Shown piece by piece: positions 1 through 7,163 of a DNA stretch of 12,981 nt (positions within the stretch are counted from its first letter, which is position 1; every line of letters begins with the position of its first letter). Source of the stretch: Acidimicrobiaceae bacterium (GTDB lineage Bacteria; Actinomycetota; Acidimicrobiia; Acidimicrobiales; Bog-793); contig JAODBN010000126.1 in NCBI GenBank assembly GCA_025463965.1, positions 1-12,981 on the forward strand, in the 5' to 3' direction. The notes beneath the pieces are model-generated. The model was not told the DNA's origin and did not search any database. It saw only the letters and a program-made list of their open reading frames with translations. Both the position numbers and the translations under genes were made by a program.

Positions 1-1
1 C

Positions 2-715
2 ACCTATGTCCCGCTGTTCAACGGTGCCGACGGCCTCTACAACGTCCCCGAGCCCTTCGCCGGAGTCCTGCATCTCACGACGAACTCGTTCATCCCATTC
101 TTCGCCGGGGTCACGGGCGCGATCGCGCTGATCATGTGGTTCGTCATGAGCAGGATCACCCGCTCGCCGATGGGGCGGACCTTCCGGGCGATCCGCGATG
201 ACGACGTCGTCGCTGCTGCGCTCGGCAAGGACGTCTTCCGCCTCCAGCTGAAGTCCATGCTGATCGGCTCGTTCTACGCGGGGATCGGCGGCGGCCTGAT
301 CATGCAGTTCAGCGGATCGTTCAACCCGACGGCGTGGCTCCCGGGAGAAACCTTCGTCGTCTTCGCCGTGATCATCGTCGGAGGCGTCGGGAACAACCTC
401 GGTCTGCTCGTCGGCTCGTTGCTGGTGGAGACTCTCCTTGTCCACCTGCCGGCCTTCCTGCCCGCGATCCCTGGGCATCCGGGCCTGATCGAGTACATCG
501 ACGCGGTCGTGATCGGCGGTCTGCTCATGGTGATGCTCTGGTTCCGGCCCCAAGGCGTCGTGCCCGAGCGGGTCCGACGAGCCATCACCTTCGGGGTGCG
601 TGAGCCGCTCCTAGCCGAGCCGGGAAGGATCTCCGACGATAAGGCCCTTGCGGTCTCTCCGCAGTCCAACATCGAATCCGCCGCGGTCCAAGAGATCGGG
701 AGCGGCAATGAGTGA
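2..715 (+). CDS. livM: Branched-chain amino acid ABC transporter permease LivM (5' partial)
   Basis: This is the C-terminal 237 residues of a polytopic inner-membrane permease; the reading frame is open from base 2, so the start lies outside the window. LivM pairs with LivH to form the translocation pore of HAAT-family importers for branched-chain amino acids or amides. Recognisable parts are the cytoplasmic coupling loop (RSPMGRTFRAIRDDDVVAAA, about residues 52-71 of the visible part), which matches the LivM loop that contacts the ATPases, followed by hydrophobic helices and the Gly-rich segment VIIVGGVGNNLGLLVGS typical of the family. Family members are usually about 300-350 residues, so roughly a third is missing. 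Its stop overlaps the livG start by 8 bases, showing translational coupling. The substrate cannot be told from this fragment. Confidence 0.93.
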   Translation, partial: TYVPLFNGADGLYNVPEPFAGVLHLTTNSFIPFFAGVTGAIALIMWFVMSRITRSPMGRTFRAIRDDDVVAAALGKDVFRLQLKSMLIGSFYAGIGGGLIMQFSGSFNPTAWLPGETFVVFAVIIVGGVGNNLGLLVGSLLVETLLVHLPAFLPAIPGHPGLIEYIDAVVIGGLLMVMLWFRPQGVVPERVRRAITFGVREPLLAEPGRISDDKALAVSPQSNIESAAVQEIGSGNE

Positions 716-1556
716 GTGGACGGCGAGTGGACCGGCGATGAGCGGTGCAGCCGGACCGATGAGCGCCCTCGAAGAGAGCGCAGCTCTACGCTGCGAAGGC
801 GTAACCAAGGCGTTCCAAGGAGTTCACGCCGTGAACGGCGCCGCCTTCGAAGTCCCCGAGGGAAAGATCACCGCCCTCATCGGTCCAAACGGTGCGGGCA
901 AGACGACCGTCGTCAACATCTTGTCCGGCTCGATGACCTGTGATAGCGGCCGGGAGTTCATCGGCACAACGGAAGTAACCAACTGGCCGAGCTATCGCAT
1001 CGCTCGCCTCGGCCTGATGCGCACCTTCCAGCTCTCGAGGGAGCTCGGCGGGCTGACCGTGCTCGAGAACCTGCTCGTGGCGCCCCGCGAGCAGGCCGGC
1101 GAGTCGCTCTTCAACGTCATGTTTCGGCCGAGCCTCGTGAAGCGCCAAGAGCGCGAGCACGTCGAGCACGCCCTCCAGATCCTCGACACCTACGGGCTCT
1201 ACAAGCTCCGCGACAACCGGGCCAGCGACCTCTCGGGAGGCCAGAAGAAGCTCCTCGAGATCTCCCGCTCGGTCATGTCTTCGCCGAAGATCCTCCTCCT
1301 CGACGAGCCGATGGCGGGCGTGAATCCGGCGCTCATCGAGAAGATCGGCGGGTACATCCTGGACCTCAAGCGAGACGGCGTCACCGTGCTGATGATCGAG
1401 CACAACCTGAACGTCGTCGAGCAGATCTGCGACCACGTCATCGTCCTCGCCGAGGGACGGACACTCGCGACGGGCCGACTCAGCGAGCTACGCGAGAACG
1501 CCGCAGTGGTCAAGGCCTACCTGGGTGAGGTGATCGATGCCAGCACTGCTCACTGA
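708..1556 (+). CDS. livG: Branched-chain amino acid ABC transporter ATP-binding protein LivG
   Basis: This is the first of two cytoplasmic ATPases that power the importer; the protein has 282 residues from the chosen start. Motifs seen: Walker A GPNGAGKTT (59-67), Q-loop Gln in RTFQLS (108), signature LSGGQ (175-179), Walker B ILLLDE (195-200) and H-loop His in IEHN (232). The long insert between Q-loop and signature and the C-terminal tail rich in LivG-like sequence (AAVVKAYLGE) separate it from LivF. The ATG at 708 is chosen because GGGAG lies just upstream and it overlaps the end of livM; the open frame reaches back to 648 but would overlap livM much further. An N-terminal stretch of about 25 residues precedes the ABC fold and may be non-conserved; ATG 738 or 759 are alternatives. 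Confidence 0.93.
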   Translation: MSEWTASGPAMSGAAGPMSALEESAALRCEGVTKAFQGVHAVNGAAFEVPEGKITALIGPNGAGKTTVVNILSGSMTCDSGREFIGTTEVTNWPSYRIARLGLMRTFQLSRELGGLTVLENLLVAPREQAGESLFNVMFRPSLVKRQEREHVEHALQILDTYGLYKLRDNRASDLSGGQKKLLEISRSVMSSPKILLLDEPMAGVNPALIEKIGGYILDLKRDGVTVLMIEHNLNVVEQICDHVIVLAEGRTLATGRLSELRENAAVVKAYLGEVIDASTAH

Positions 1557-2250
1557 ATCCGTGTGCGCCGGTTACGGGCGCACCCCGATCATCAACGACA
1601 TCTCACTGACGGCTGACCTCGGGACCGTGACGACCATCATCGGACCGAACGGCGCCGGCAAGTCCACCTTCGCCAAGACCCTCGTCGGCATCCTGCGGCC
1701 GATGTCCGGCCGCATCGTCGTGAACGACGTCGACATCACGAGGATGCCCGGCCATCAGATCCCTCGCCATGGCCTCGTCTACGTGCCGCAGAACGACAAC
1801 GTGTTCAAGCGTCTCACCGTGCGCGAGAACCTCGAGGTCGGCGGATTCGCCTCGCGCGCCGACCCCTCGGCGCGCATCGAGGAGATCCTCGGCATCTTCA
1901 CCGACCTCGAAAAGGCGAAGGACAAAAAGGCCGGCTTTCTCTCGGGTGGCCAGCAGAACCTCCTGGCCATCGCCCGGGCGTTGATGGTGGACCCCGCTGT
2001 GATCATGCTGGACGAGCCCACCGCTGGCCTCTCTCCCGCGTACACCGACGTCGTCTGGAACCAGATCGCCCGCATCTCTCAGCTGAACACCGCTGTCCTG
2101 GTCGTGGAGCAGAACGTCGAGCGTGCGCTCAAGCACTCGGACTTCGTCCACATCTTCGTGGCGGGCAGGGATCACAGCCACGGAACCGCGAGCGAGATCG
2201 CCTCGCTCGACCTCGCGTCGATCTTCCTCGGGCGTTCACACGCGAACTAG
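1537..2250 (+). CDS. livF: Branched-chain amino acid ABC transporter ATP-binding protein LivF
   Basis: This is the second ATPase of the importer, 237 residues, the normal size for LivF. Motifs seen: Walker A GPNGAGKS (36-43), Q-loop Gln in YVPQND (85), signature LSGGQ (135-139), Walker B VIMLDE (155-160). The switch position reads VVEQNVERAL, with Gln (192) where most ABC proteins have His; this EQN form is usual in LivF and is not a defect. The ATG lies 20 bases inside livG, preceded by GGTGAGG, so the two ATPases are coupled and probably made in equal amounts, as expected for a heterodimeric motor. The C-terminal end (DLASIFLGRS) matches the family's usual ending. Confidence 0.94.
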   Translation: MPALLTESVCAGYGRTPIINDISLTADLGTVTTIIGPNGAGKSTFAKTLVGILRPMSGRIVVNDVDITRMPGHQIPRHGLVYVPQNDNVFKRLTVRENLEVGGFASRADPSARIEEILGIFTDLEKAKDKKAGFLSGGQQNLLAIARALMVDPAVIMLDEPTAGLSPAYTDVVWNQIARISQLNTAVLVVEQNVERALKHSDFVHIFVAGRDHSHGTASEIASLDLASIFLGRSHAN

Positions 2251-2315
2251 CCCGGCAAGGGTCCATCGGCGGTGCAACAACCTCACAGCAACAACCAACA
2301 AACAAGGGGGAACAT
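2251..2315 (+). promoter_or_regulatory. A/C-rich leader before the binding-protein gene with strong SD
   Basis: The 65 bases between livF and the binding-protein gene contain a run of CAACAA-type repeats (2275-2303), almost free of G, followed by the SD AAGGGGG and ATG. Such an unstructured leader next to a strong ribosome binding site would favour high translation of the binding protein, which in these systems is made in excess over the ATPases. No clear -10/-35 is seen, so an internal promoter is not claimed. Confidence 0.4.
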
Positions 2316-3605
2316 ATGCGAAACGCCAAATGGCGTCGAAATGCGGCAGCGGGATTCGCGCTCGCCGGCGCGATGGCACTCGGTACCGGAAGCGTCGCTT
2401 CGGCGAGCTCGCCTGCGACCAAGGCACACAAGTCCTCGGCGTCTTCCTCGACGCTTGTGGTCGGCGGCATCTTCCCGTTCACCGGCTCGAAGTCGCTCCT
2501 GTCCCAGTGGGGCACCCATGGGGTCTCAGTGGGCATTTACGAGGTCAACCACAACGGTGGTGTCCTCGGGCATCAGCTGAAGAGCGCCTACGTCGACGAC
2601 GCCGCTGACTCGGTCGACGCCCTGCCGGCGTTCCGCAACCTGATGCTCCACCACCCCACGCTCGTCGTCGGCCCGTTCTCGCCGACGATCGAGGCTGTCA
2701 TCAAGCAGTTCCAGCCGAACAACGTGGTGGACTTCATGGTCGGTGGTCTCACCACCCTCGACAGCATGAACTACCCCTACGTGTTCCGGACCTCGTCGTC
2801 TGACTCGAACGAGGCGATCGCCATGGCGTACTACGCGATCAGCCACGGATTGAAGTCAGCGTCGCTGATCTTCGACAACTCGGCCAACTCGCAGGGCTTC
2901 GTCCCGCCGCTCATCAAGGCCTTCAAGGCCCTTGGTGGGAAGATTGACGCCACCATCACCTTGACGCCCGGTCAGTCCTCGTACAACACCGAGCTGACGC
3001 AGGCGTTCTCCAAGAAGCCGGCGGTGATATTCGACTCGATGGACTCCCAGACCGCGGCGACGCTGTTCTCCGACGGCCAGCAGCTCGGGGACATGAACAC
3101 CCAGTGGATCGGTGACGACCTCCAGTCGGCTCCGCAGGGTGCTTACGCCAAGGCCTTCGGCCCGACCGCGGCGCAGGACCTCACCGCAGCGCTGCCAGCC
3201 TCGCCGTCGGGTGCGTCGTACAACCACTTCCTTTCTGACTACCAGAAGACTTGGCACACGACGACGATCCTGCCGACGAGCTTCAACGAGTACGACTCGA
3301 TCGTCATCTCGGCTCTCGCGATGACGATGGCCAAGTCAACCGACCCTAAGGTCTGGGTGAAGGACATCACCAAGGTGTCGAACCCCCCTGGCGCGCAGTG
3401 TGGAACGTATGCCTCGTGCGTCGCACTGATCAAGAAGGGCCAGAAGATCAACTACCAGGGCGCGTCTGGTAACGACGACTTCAACCAGTTCCACAATGTC
3501 TTCAGCGGCTTCCAGATGGAGGGCTTCAACTCGAGCCTGAACAACACCGTGCGCGGCACGGTGTCTCCGAAGCAGCTGGCATCGGTCGTGGCCAAGGAGG
3601 GCTAG
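2316..3605 (+). CDS. Branched-chain amino acid-type ABC transporter substrate-binding protein
   Basis: This is an exported solute-binding protein of the Peripla_BP_6 (LivJ/LivK-like, type I) fold, 429 residues. The N-terminus is a classic signal peptide: basic start MRNAKWRR, hydrophobic core, and an ASA|S cleavage site near residue 30. There is no lipobox Cys, which is unusual for a Gram-positive binding protein because most are lipoproteins. The Ser/Ala/Lys-rich stretch 31-45 is a likely linker. The mature domain starts TLVVGGIFPFTG, as in amino-acid and amide binders. Cys 362 and Cys 368 (CGTYASC) are suitably placed for a short disulfide loop. The start is supported by AAGGGGG at the ideal distance. 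It follows livF by 65 bases and is very likely the last gene of the operon; the ligand is unknown. Confidence 0.92.
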   Translation: MRNAKWRRNAAAGFALAGAMALGTGSVASASSPATKAHKSSASSSTLVVGGIFPFTGSKSLLSQWGTHGVSVGIYEVNHNGGVLGHQLKSAYVDDAADSVDALPAFRNLMLHHPTLVVGPFSPTIEAVIKQFQPNNVVDFMVGGLTTLDSMNYPYVFRTSSSDSNEAIAMAYYAISHGLKSASLIFDNSANSQGFVPPLIKAFKALGGKIDATITLTPGQSSYNTELTQAFSKKPAVIFDSMDSQTAATLFSDGQQLGDMNTQWIGDDLQSAPQGAYAKAFGPTAAQDLTAALPASPSGASYNHFLSDYQKTWHTTTILPTSFNEYDSIVISALAMTMAKSTDPKVWVKDITKVSNPPGAQCGTYASCVALIKKGQKINYQGASGNDDFNQFHNVFSGFQMEGFNSSLNNTVRGTVSPKQLASVVAKEG

Positions 3606-3635
3606 CCCTCCCGAACACCGGAACAGTGCTCGCGG

Positions 3636-3668
3636 GGCGAGCAGTCGGCAGTCTGCCGGCTGCTCGCC
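3636..3668 (+). terminator. Hairpin terminator after the liv operon
   Basis: A 16-base arm GGCGAGCAGTCGGCAG faces CTGCCGGCTGCTCGCC across one base, with a single G:T-type mismatch (the effective RNA loop is a few bases). The site lies 31 bases after the binding-protein stop. No U-tract follows, as is common for terminators in high-GC actinobacteria. A competing small hairpin GCTCGC-GGG-GCGAGC (3628-3642) overlaps its left arm. Confidence 0.6.
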
Positions 3669-4129
3669 TCGCTACGCGTTCTACCAGCGGTCGGATCTAA
3701 CTGCCGGAACTCTCTGCCCGCCTAGGCCCTGTGACCGGCACCGAGGCGAGAACCCAGCCCGCAGGCCACCGCTCGATGCGGAAGACACGCGACAGATCCA
3801 CTAACTGGCGGCTGGTCGGCCAGCCTCTGAATTCGCACTCGTTCGCGCTCAACCTTGCTCCGGGAAACGTCCGTTAGGTCACCTGGCGAACCACCCGTCG
3901 CCACGTGGCCCCGGCGAGCCATGCGCCGCCGGGGCCACGCCGGGGCCACGCCGCGGCCGCACGCTAGGTGATGATTGCTTTGTTGTCCCCAAAGCGCCTC
4001 GACCGCGACGCCAACGACTCCGGACACTCGCTCACTCCGAAGGACGTTTGGCTCCTCGTAGAGATGCTGCGAGCGCGGCGACCTCGTAAAGGCCGTAAGG
4101 GGCTTTCCCCGGGTCGCTACCGTGGCCCT
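3669..4129. other. Gene-poor stretch with a GC hairpin and 11-base tandem repeat
   Basis: I see no convincing gene in these 461 bases. Open frames on both strands here are long only because stop codons are rare at this GC content. The stretch holds a perfect 13-base inverted repeat, CGTGGCCCCGGCG (3904-3916) against CGCCGGGGCCACG (3927-3939), with a 10-base loop. The right arm belongs to a tandem repeat of CCGGGGCCACG (3929-3939 and 3940-3950) followed by a decayed third unit. The likely promoter of the next gene sits at its right end. Confidence 0.5.
4118..4123 (+). promoter_or_regulatory. Putative -10 box for a leaderless GTG start
   Basis: TACCGT fits the actinobacterial TAnnnT -10 consensus and ends six bases before the GTG at 4130, the spacing expected when transcription starts at the first base of the start codon. 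No good -35 is visible. Confidence 0.35.
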
Positions 4130-4396
4130 GTGAGCAGCGCGCAGGTGCCCGGTGGGTCGGTGCACGAGATTCCAGGAGACCTGCGTAAGGCGCTGCTCGC
4201 GAATCCCACAGCACTTGATGCGTGGAAGGACATCACGCTTTTGGCCCGGAACGAGTTCATCTGTTGGGTCGAAGATGCCAAGCAGGGGACGACCCGCCAA
4301 CGCCGCATTCGACGGACCCAAGAGGAGCTGGAGGAAGGCCAGCGTCGGCCCTGCTGCTGGCCAGGTTGCAAGCACCGCGAGCGCACGGGTACATAG
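4130..4396 (+). CDS. Small YdeI/OmpD-associated (OmdA-like) family protein
   Basis: This 88-residue protein matches the C-terminal OmdA-type domain (Pfam YdeI/OmpD-associated family, sometimes named bacteriocin-protection protein). Hallmarks seen: VHEIPGDLRKALLANP near the start, then RNEFICWVEDAKQ, the basic TRQRRIRRT motif, LEEGQRRP and the tail CCWPGCKHRER. Stand-alone proteins of about this size are, from memory of the family, common in actinobacteria; the molecular function is not established. I chose GTG 4130 because conservation begins a few residues after it and a possible leaderless -10 precedes it. The frame stays open to ATG 3968 (142 residues), but that extension is basic, lacks family character and has no SD. 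It is a single-gene unit, convergent with the minus-strand gene that ends at 4465. Confidence 0.82.
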   Translation: MSSAQVPGGSVHEIPGDLRKALLANPTALDAWKDITLLARNEFICWVEDAKQGTTRQRRIRRTQEELEEGQRRPCCWPGCKHRERTGT

Positions 4397-4423
4397 CAGT
4401 CGGGCTGGGGTGCCCAGGCTGCT
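4395..4423 (+). terminator. Possible imperfect hairpin terminator
   Basis: AGCAG and GGGC pair with GCCC and CTGCT around a TGGGGT loop, with a small internal loop. It starts at the stop codon of the OmdA-like gene. There is no U-tract, so this is only a candidate. Confidence 0.3.
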
Positions 4424-4464
4424 GTGACGAGCGAAGGAGCAACGATGTCAGAGAGCGAGCCTGA

Positions 4465-4977
4465 CTAGGAGTTCCTACCGTCTCGAGCTTCTTTGTACTT
4501 GCGGTGCTCCTCGAGAATGTGTTCATGGGAAGCGCCCTCAGTCGGCACGTTCGGGTGGTGGTGGCGACACAAGATGTACGGAGTGCCTTCTAAGGGATGA
4601 TGGCCAATCCTCCAACACCCCTTCGTGTGGCAATTCACCTTTCGGACACCGGTGTACACCCCGAGACCGACCGCACTGATGAGGGTCGCCTCGCCGAGGT
4701 CGGAGCCGAAGCCCGACCAGAAGTTGTAGTAGATATCCGGCCCCCCGTGGAGGGTGCCTGTATGAAGGGCGAGCCAATGTCTTACGGCGTCGAAGAACGC
4801 GATAAGAACGGCGACTCCCACCAGGAGTAGAACGACGAAGAGGCCGGCTCCGAATCTCCTCGGTTGGCGAACGCCCCTGACTTCCGTCGCGACTCGAGTC
4901 CCATCGCTGTTTCCAGGTAGAGGCGGCGGAGCTGAGGCAGACCCTGCTGGTTCGGTCGAATTCTGGAGATCGGTCAT
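4465..4977 (-). CDS. Two-helix membrane protein with Cys/His-rich cytoplasmic tail, uncharacterised
   Basis: This is a 170-residue protein of unknown function. Residues 1-42 are Pro/Ser-rich and then basic; two hydrophobic segments follow (about 43-62 and 93-111). The tail carries CHTKGCWRIGHHPLEGTPYI and then CRHHHPNVP, giving C116, C121, C137 and His 139-141, plus HEHILEEHRKYKEA near the end. A Cys/His-rich tail with the GCWRxGxHPxxGTxYxxCxxHHP pattern is familiar to me from hypothetical proteins of actinobacteria and their phages; it could bind a metal. The ATG start is supported by TAGACT nine bases upstream, a possible -10 of a nearly leaderless message. It is separated from the upstream minus-strand gene by 162 bases and so probably has its own promoter. 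Confidence 0.8.
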   Translation of the reverse strand: MTDLQNSTEPAGSASAPPPLPGNSDGTRVATEVRGVRQPRRFGAGLFVVLLLVGVAVLIAFFDAVRHWLALHTGTLHGGPDIYYNFWSGFGSDLGEATLISAVGLGVYTGVRKVNCHTKGCWRIGHHPLEGTPYILCRHHHPNVPTEGASHEHILEEHRKYKEARDGRNS

Positions 4978-4986
4978 CGTCCGGGC

Positions 4987-4992
4987 AGTCTA
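4987..4992 (-). promoter_or_regulatory. Putative -10 box (TAGACT) of the two-helix membrane protein gene
   Basis: On the minus strand TAGACT fits TAnnnT and lies nine bases before the ATG at 4977. An SD-like sequence is absent, consistent with a leaderless or very short leader. The -35 is unclear. Confidence 0.3.
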
Positions 4993-5110
4993 CGAAGCTC
5001 GTACCTCGTTGAACGTGATATCCCGGCGCGCAGATGGCTTGGCGCCCGTGCATGCTTCATAATGATGTCCTGGTCTAACGACTCTTCGGACGCGACTGAT
5101 TGCCTAACCG

Positions 5111-5122
5111 AGAGCGCGCTCT
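5111..5122. repeat. Perfect 12-base palindrome AGAGCGCGCTCT
   Basis: This palindrome lies in the 162-base gap between two minus-strand genes, 17 bases past the stop of the upstream one. It could be an operator or the stem of a short terminator; nothing in the sequence decides between them. Confidence 0.3.
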
Positions 5123-5139
5123 ATCCGACCGTTGTGCGC

Positions 5140-5688
5140 TCAGGTTCGGGCGTCGCCAGTATCTGACAGAGCGTCGAGGTTCGGGAGCAGATCAGCCGGA
5201 ATTCGGGCCATGAGTGGTTGCGCCGAGAACGTCACCCTCTCCATCTCCGTTTTCACCTTGTCCAACTCCGCGCGAACTGAGTCGGACGGAGATGCGCTGG
5301 ACGCGAGATAAAGCGCGCCGATAAGCCTCTGAACTCGACTGAGGAACTCGCGGCCCTCGGGGTCGTCGAACAGGCTCGATGACGCGGTGAGGACCATGCT
5401 CGCCAGATCCCGCGCTTCATCCTTCGCCGCTCTCAAGTCACTCGCATCTCGCTCGGTTCCGACGATCGCCTCACAGGTCCGGCGCGCCTGTCCGTAAACA
5501 ATGAGCGCTTGAGCCGCCACCGAAACCTCACGTTCGCGCCGCTGTCGACGTGCGACGACCTCGTCCAGCACGAGGCCCGTGACGGCGATCAGCAGCAGGC
5601 TCGAAACGATGTTGCCGGTCAGAGAGTGAACGTTCCACCAATTCCTAATGCGCCCGATCGAGACGTCGCAGATCAAAAGGGCGACCAA
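5140..5688 (-). CDS. Uncharacterised membrane-anchored protein, apparently frameshifted at its 5' end
   Basis: The intact part is 182 residues from a TTG: a hydrophobic start, a conserved-looking RIRNWWNVHSLTGN, a membrane helix (about 26-42), then a basic, charged and largely helical cytoplasmic region to the end. The TTG has no SD, and the hydrophobic segment continues upstream of it (VIVSVTL) without a start codon. In another frame just upstream, GTG 5746 opens a high-GC3 stretch ending VINRRIAA. Dropping one G of the GGG run (5706-5708 on the + strand) joins the two into VINRRIAA-VIVSVTLVALLICDV, giving 201 residues with a complete first helix. I infer a one-base insertion, either a real mutation or a sequencing error. 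The function is unknown; it follows the DUF2252 gene closely and may share its transcript. Confidence 0.7.
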   Translation of the reverse strand: MVALLICDVSIGRIRNWWNVHSLTGNIVSSLLLIAVTGLVLDEVVARRQRREREVSVAAQALIVYGQARRTCEAIVGTERDASDLRAAKDEARDLASMVLTASSSLFDDPEGREFLSRVQRLIGALYLASSASPSDSVRAELDKVKTEMERVTFSAQPLMARIPADLLPNLDALSDTGDART

Positions 5689-5768
5689 GGTGACTGAGAC
5701 GATGACCCGCGGCGATCCGGCGGTTGATCACCGTCCATCGCTGCACGTAGAGGAGCGGCGGGGCGCAG

Positions 5769-7076
5769 TCACGCCGTCATCGCCGCGATGTTGCCAGCCC
5801 TGACCGCATCGACGAGGGCTTGGTAGTCGAGAGAGTTCTGGTCGGCGTAGCTCTTTGCGAACGTCGTGATCGCCTCGTCGAATGGGTCGCCGCTGCCGAG
5901 ATACTCCGAGATCTCCCGAGCGGCGCCGGATTGCGCATGTGCTCTGGCGAGGGTCCATCCGCAGAGCTCGAGATACTCCCGCAGCGCGGGGGCACTCAGG
6001 CTCGCGACGTCCACTGCGCCCTTCATGTCCTTGAGCTGCCTGACGTAGAAGTCTCGTCCTTCTTCATCGCTGGCCCAACCCAGAAACACGTCGCTCGCCG
6101 CCTGCATGATCCGTTGGCCCTGGACGACCCTCTCTCCTTGCCGTTCCACAATGGTCCGCTTCCAGTGTGGCTCCAACACCGAGCGTTCAGCCTCTTTGAT
6201 CTGCAGGAAGAGCGGGGCGTCTCGGCGGTCGAGGAGCAGCGCGATGTAGCACCGCGTTCCGACACTCCCGACGCCGACGACCTTGCGGGCGACGTCCACG
6301 AGGCGAAAGGTCTGCAACAGCAGCTGCACGTCATTTCGAACCGTGGAGCGATAGGTCTCGAAGAACCTCCCGATCAGCTCCTCACTCTCCAGCTCTCGGG
6401 AGTGGGACAGGAACGGAGGTTGATCGATGATTCGTGGGGCGCCTTCGGCGCTCGTAAATGTGAGTTTGCTGATCACCCGGCTCGACGTGTTCTGCCTGGC
6501 CTTGTCCAACTGCTTTCTCACCCCGGGACTCGCTACTTTCGACAGCGACAACGCCTTCTCGGCTTCGACGCGGGAGTAGAAGACGTCGAGGGCCGCCATC
6601 TGAGCAAACGCGGCCATCCGCTGGCGGTACGAGCGCACGCCAGCGCGAGTTATCTCCGCGGCGTCGAAGTCGTCGAGTCCGTTCTGTCGTGCCGCCACCG
6701 TGGCACTGGCTGCAAGCCGTTTGACGTCCCACTCCCACGGCGCGAACAACGTCTCATCGAAGTCATTGAGGTCGAAGAGCAGTGTCCGCTCCGGCGATCC
6801 GAAGAGCCCGAAGTTCAACAGGTGGGCGTCTCCACTGGCATGGACTTCGATGCTGGTCACCGGTGTCGTCGAGAGATCGGACGCCATCACCGCGGCGGCA
6901 CCTCGGTAGTACGCGAATGGGGACTCGATCATCCGAGCAATGCGTAGCGGTACGAGCTCGGGAATGCGCCTTGCGTTCTGCTCCTGGAGGATCCTGATCG
7001 GGTCACGATCCGAGCGAGGTGCCCAAGACTCGTGATCGCGACGGGCAACGGACTGACGGAGGTCCTTGCCACTCAC
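5769..7076 (-). CDS. DUF2252 family protein (kinase-like fold)
   Basis: This 435-residue protein belongs to DUF2252 (PF10009), which is widespread in actinobacteria and has no settled function. The diagnostic block is complete: H79xxGD83xH85xxN88FG, then FDLNDFDE (101-108) and PWEWDVKRLAAS (113-124). This resembles the catalytic loop and metal-binding DFD/DFG of aminoglycoside phosphotransferase-like kinases, so ATP- or nucleotide-dependent phosphotransfer is a reasonable guess but not shown. The length is normal for the family. The GTG start has AGGAGA five bases upstream. It begins 87 bases after the beta-propeller gene with no terminator seen between, so both are probably cotranscribed; there is no obvious functional link. 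Confidence 0.9.
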   Translation of the reverse strand: MSGKDLRQSVARRDHESWAPRSDRDPIRILQEQNARRIPELVPLRIARMIESPFAYYRGAAAVMASDLSTTPVTSIEVHASGDAHLLNFGLFGSPERTLLFDLNDFDETLFAPWEWDVKRLAASATVAARQNGLDDFDAAEITRAGVRSYRQRMAAFAQMAALDVFYSRVEAEKALSLSKVASPGVRKQLDKARQNTSSRVISKLTFTSAEGAPRIIDQPPFLSHSRELESEELIGRFFETYRSTVRNDVQLLLQTFRLVDVARKVVGVGSVGTRCYIALLLDRRDAPLFLQIKEAERSVLEPHWKRTIVERQGERVVQGQRIMQAASDVFLGWASDEEGRDFYVRQLKDMKGAVDVASLSAPALREYLELCGWTLARAHAQSGAAREISEYLGSGDPFDEAITTFAKSYADQNSLDYQALVDAVRAGNIAAMTA

Positions 7077-7163
7077 GGGCGTCTCCTGACCAACGGGTCA
7101 TCACGGGTCGAGCGGCACGCCGATTGTTCGCCTCTTCACTCCCCGATGGCAGCTGCCTTCGAA

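Noticed and set aside
3968..4129. N-terminal extension of the OmdA-like protein from ATG 3968
   Set aside because: No SD, basic low-complexity translation without family character, and conserved sequence begins only after GTG 4130.
3722..4375. 217-codon open frame on the minus strand
   Set aside because: Antisense to the OmdA-like gene; no recognisable domain and no SD; explained by scarce stop codons at high GC.
5820..6947. 375-codon open frame on the + strand
   Set aside because: It is the mirror of the DUF2252 gene, whose motifs and SD are clear; the + translation has no recognisable features.
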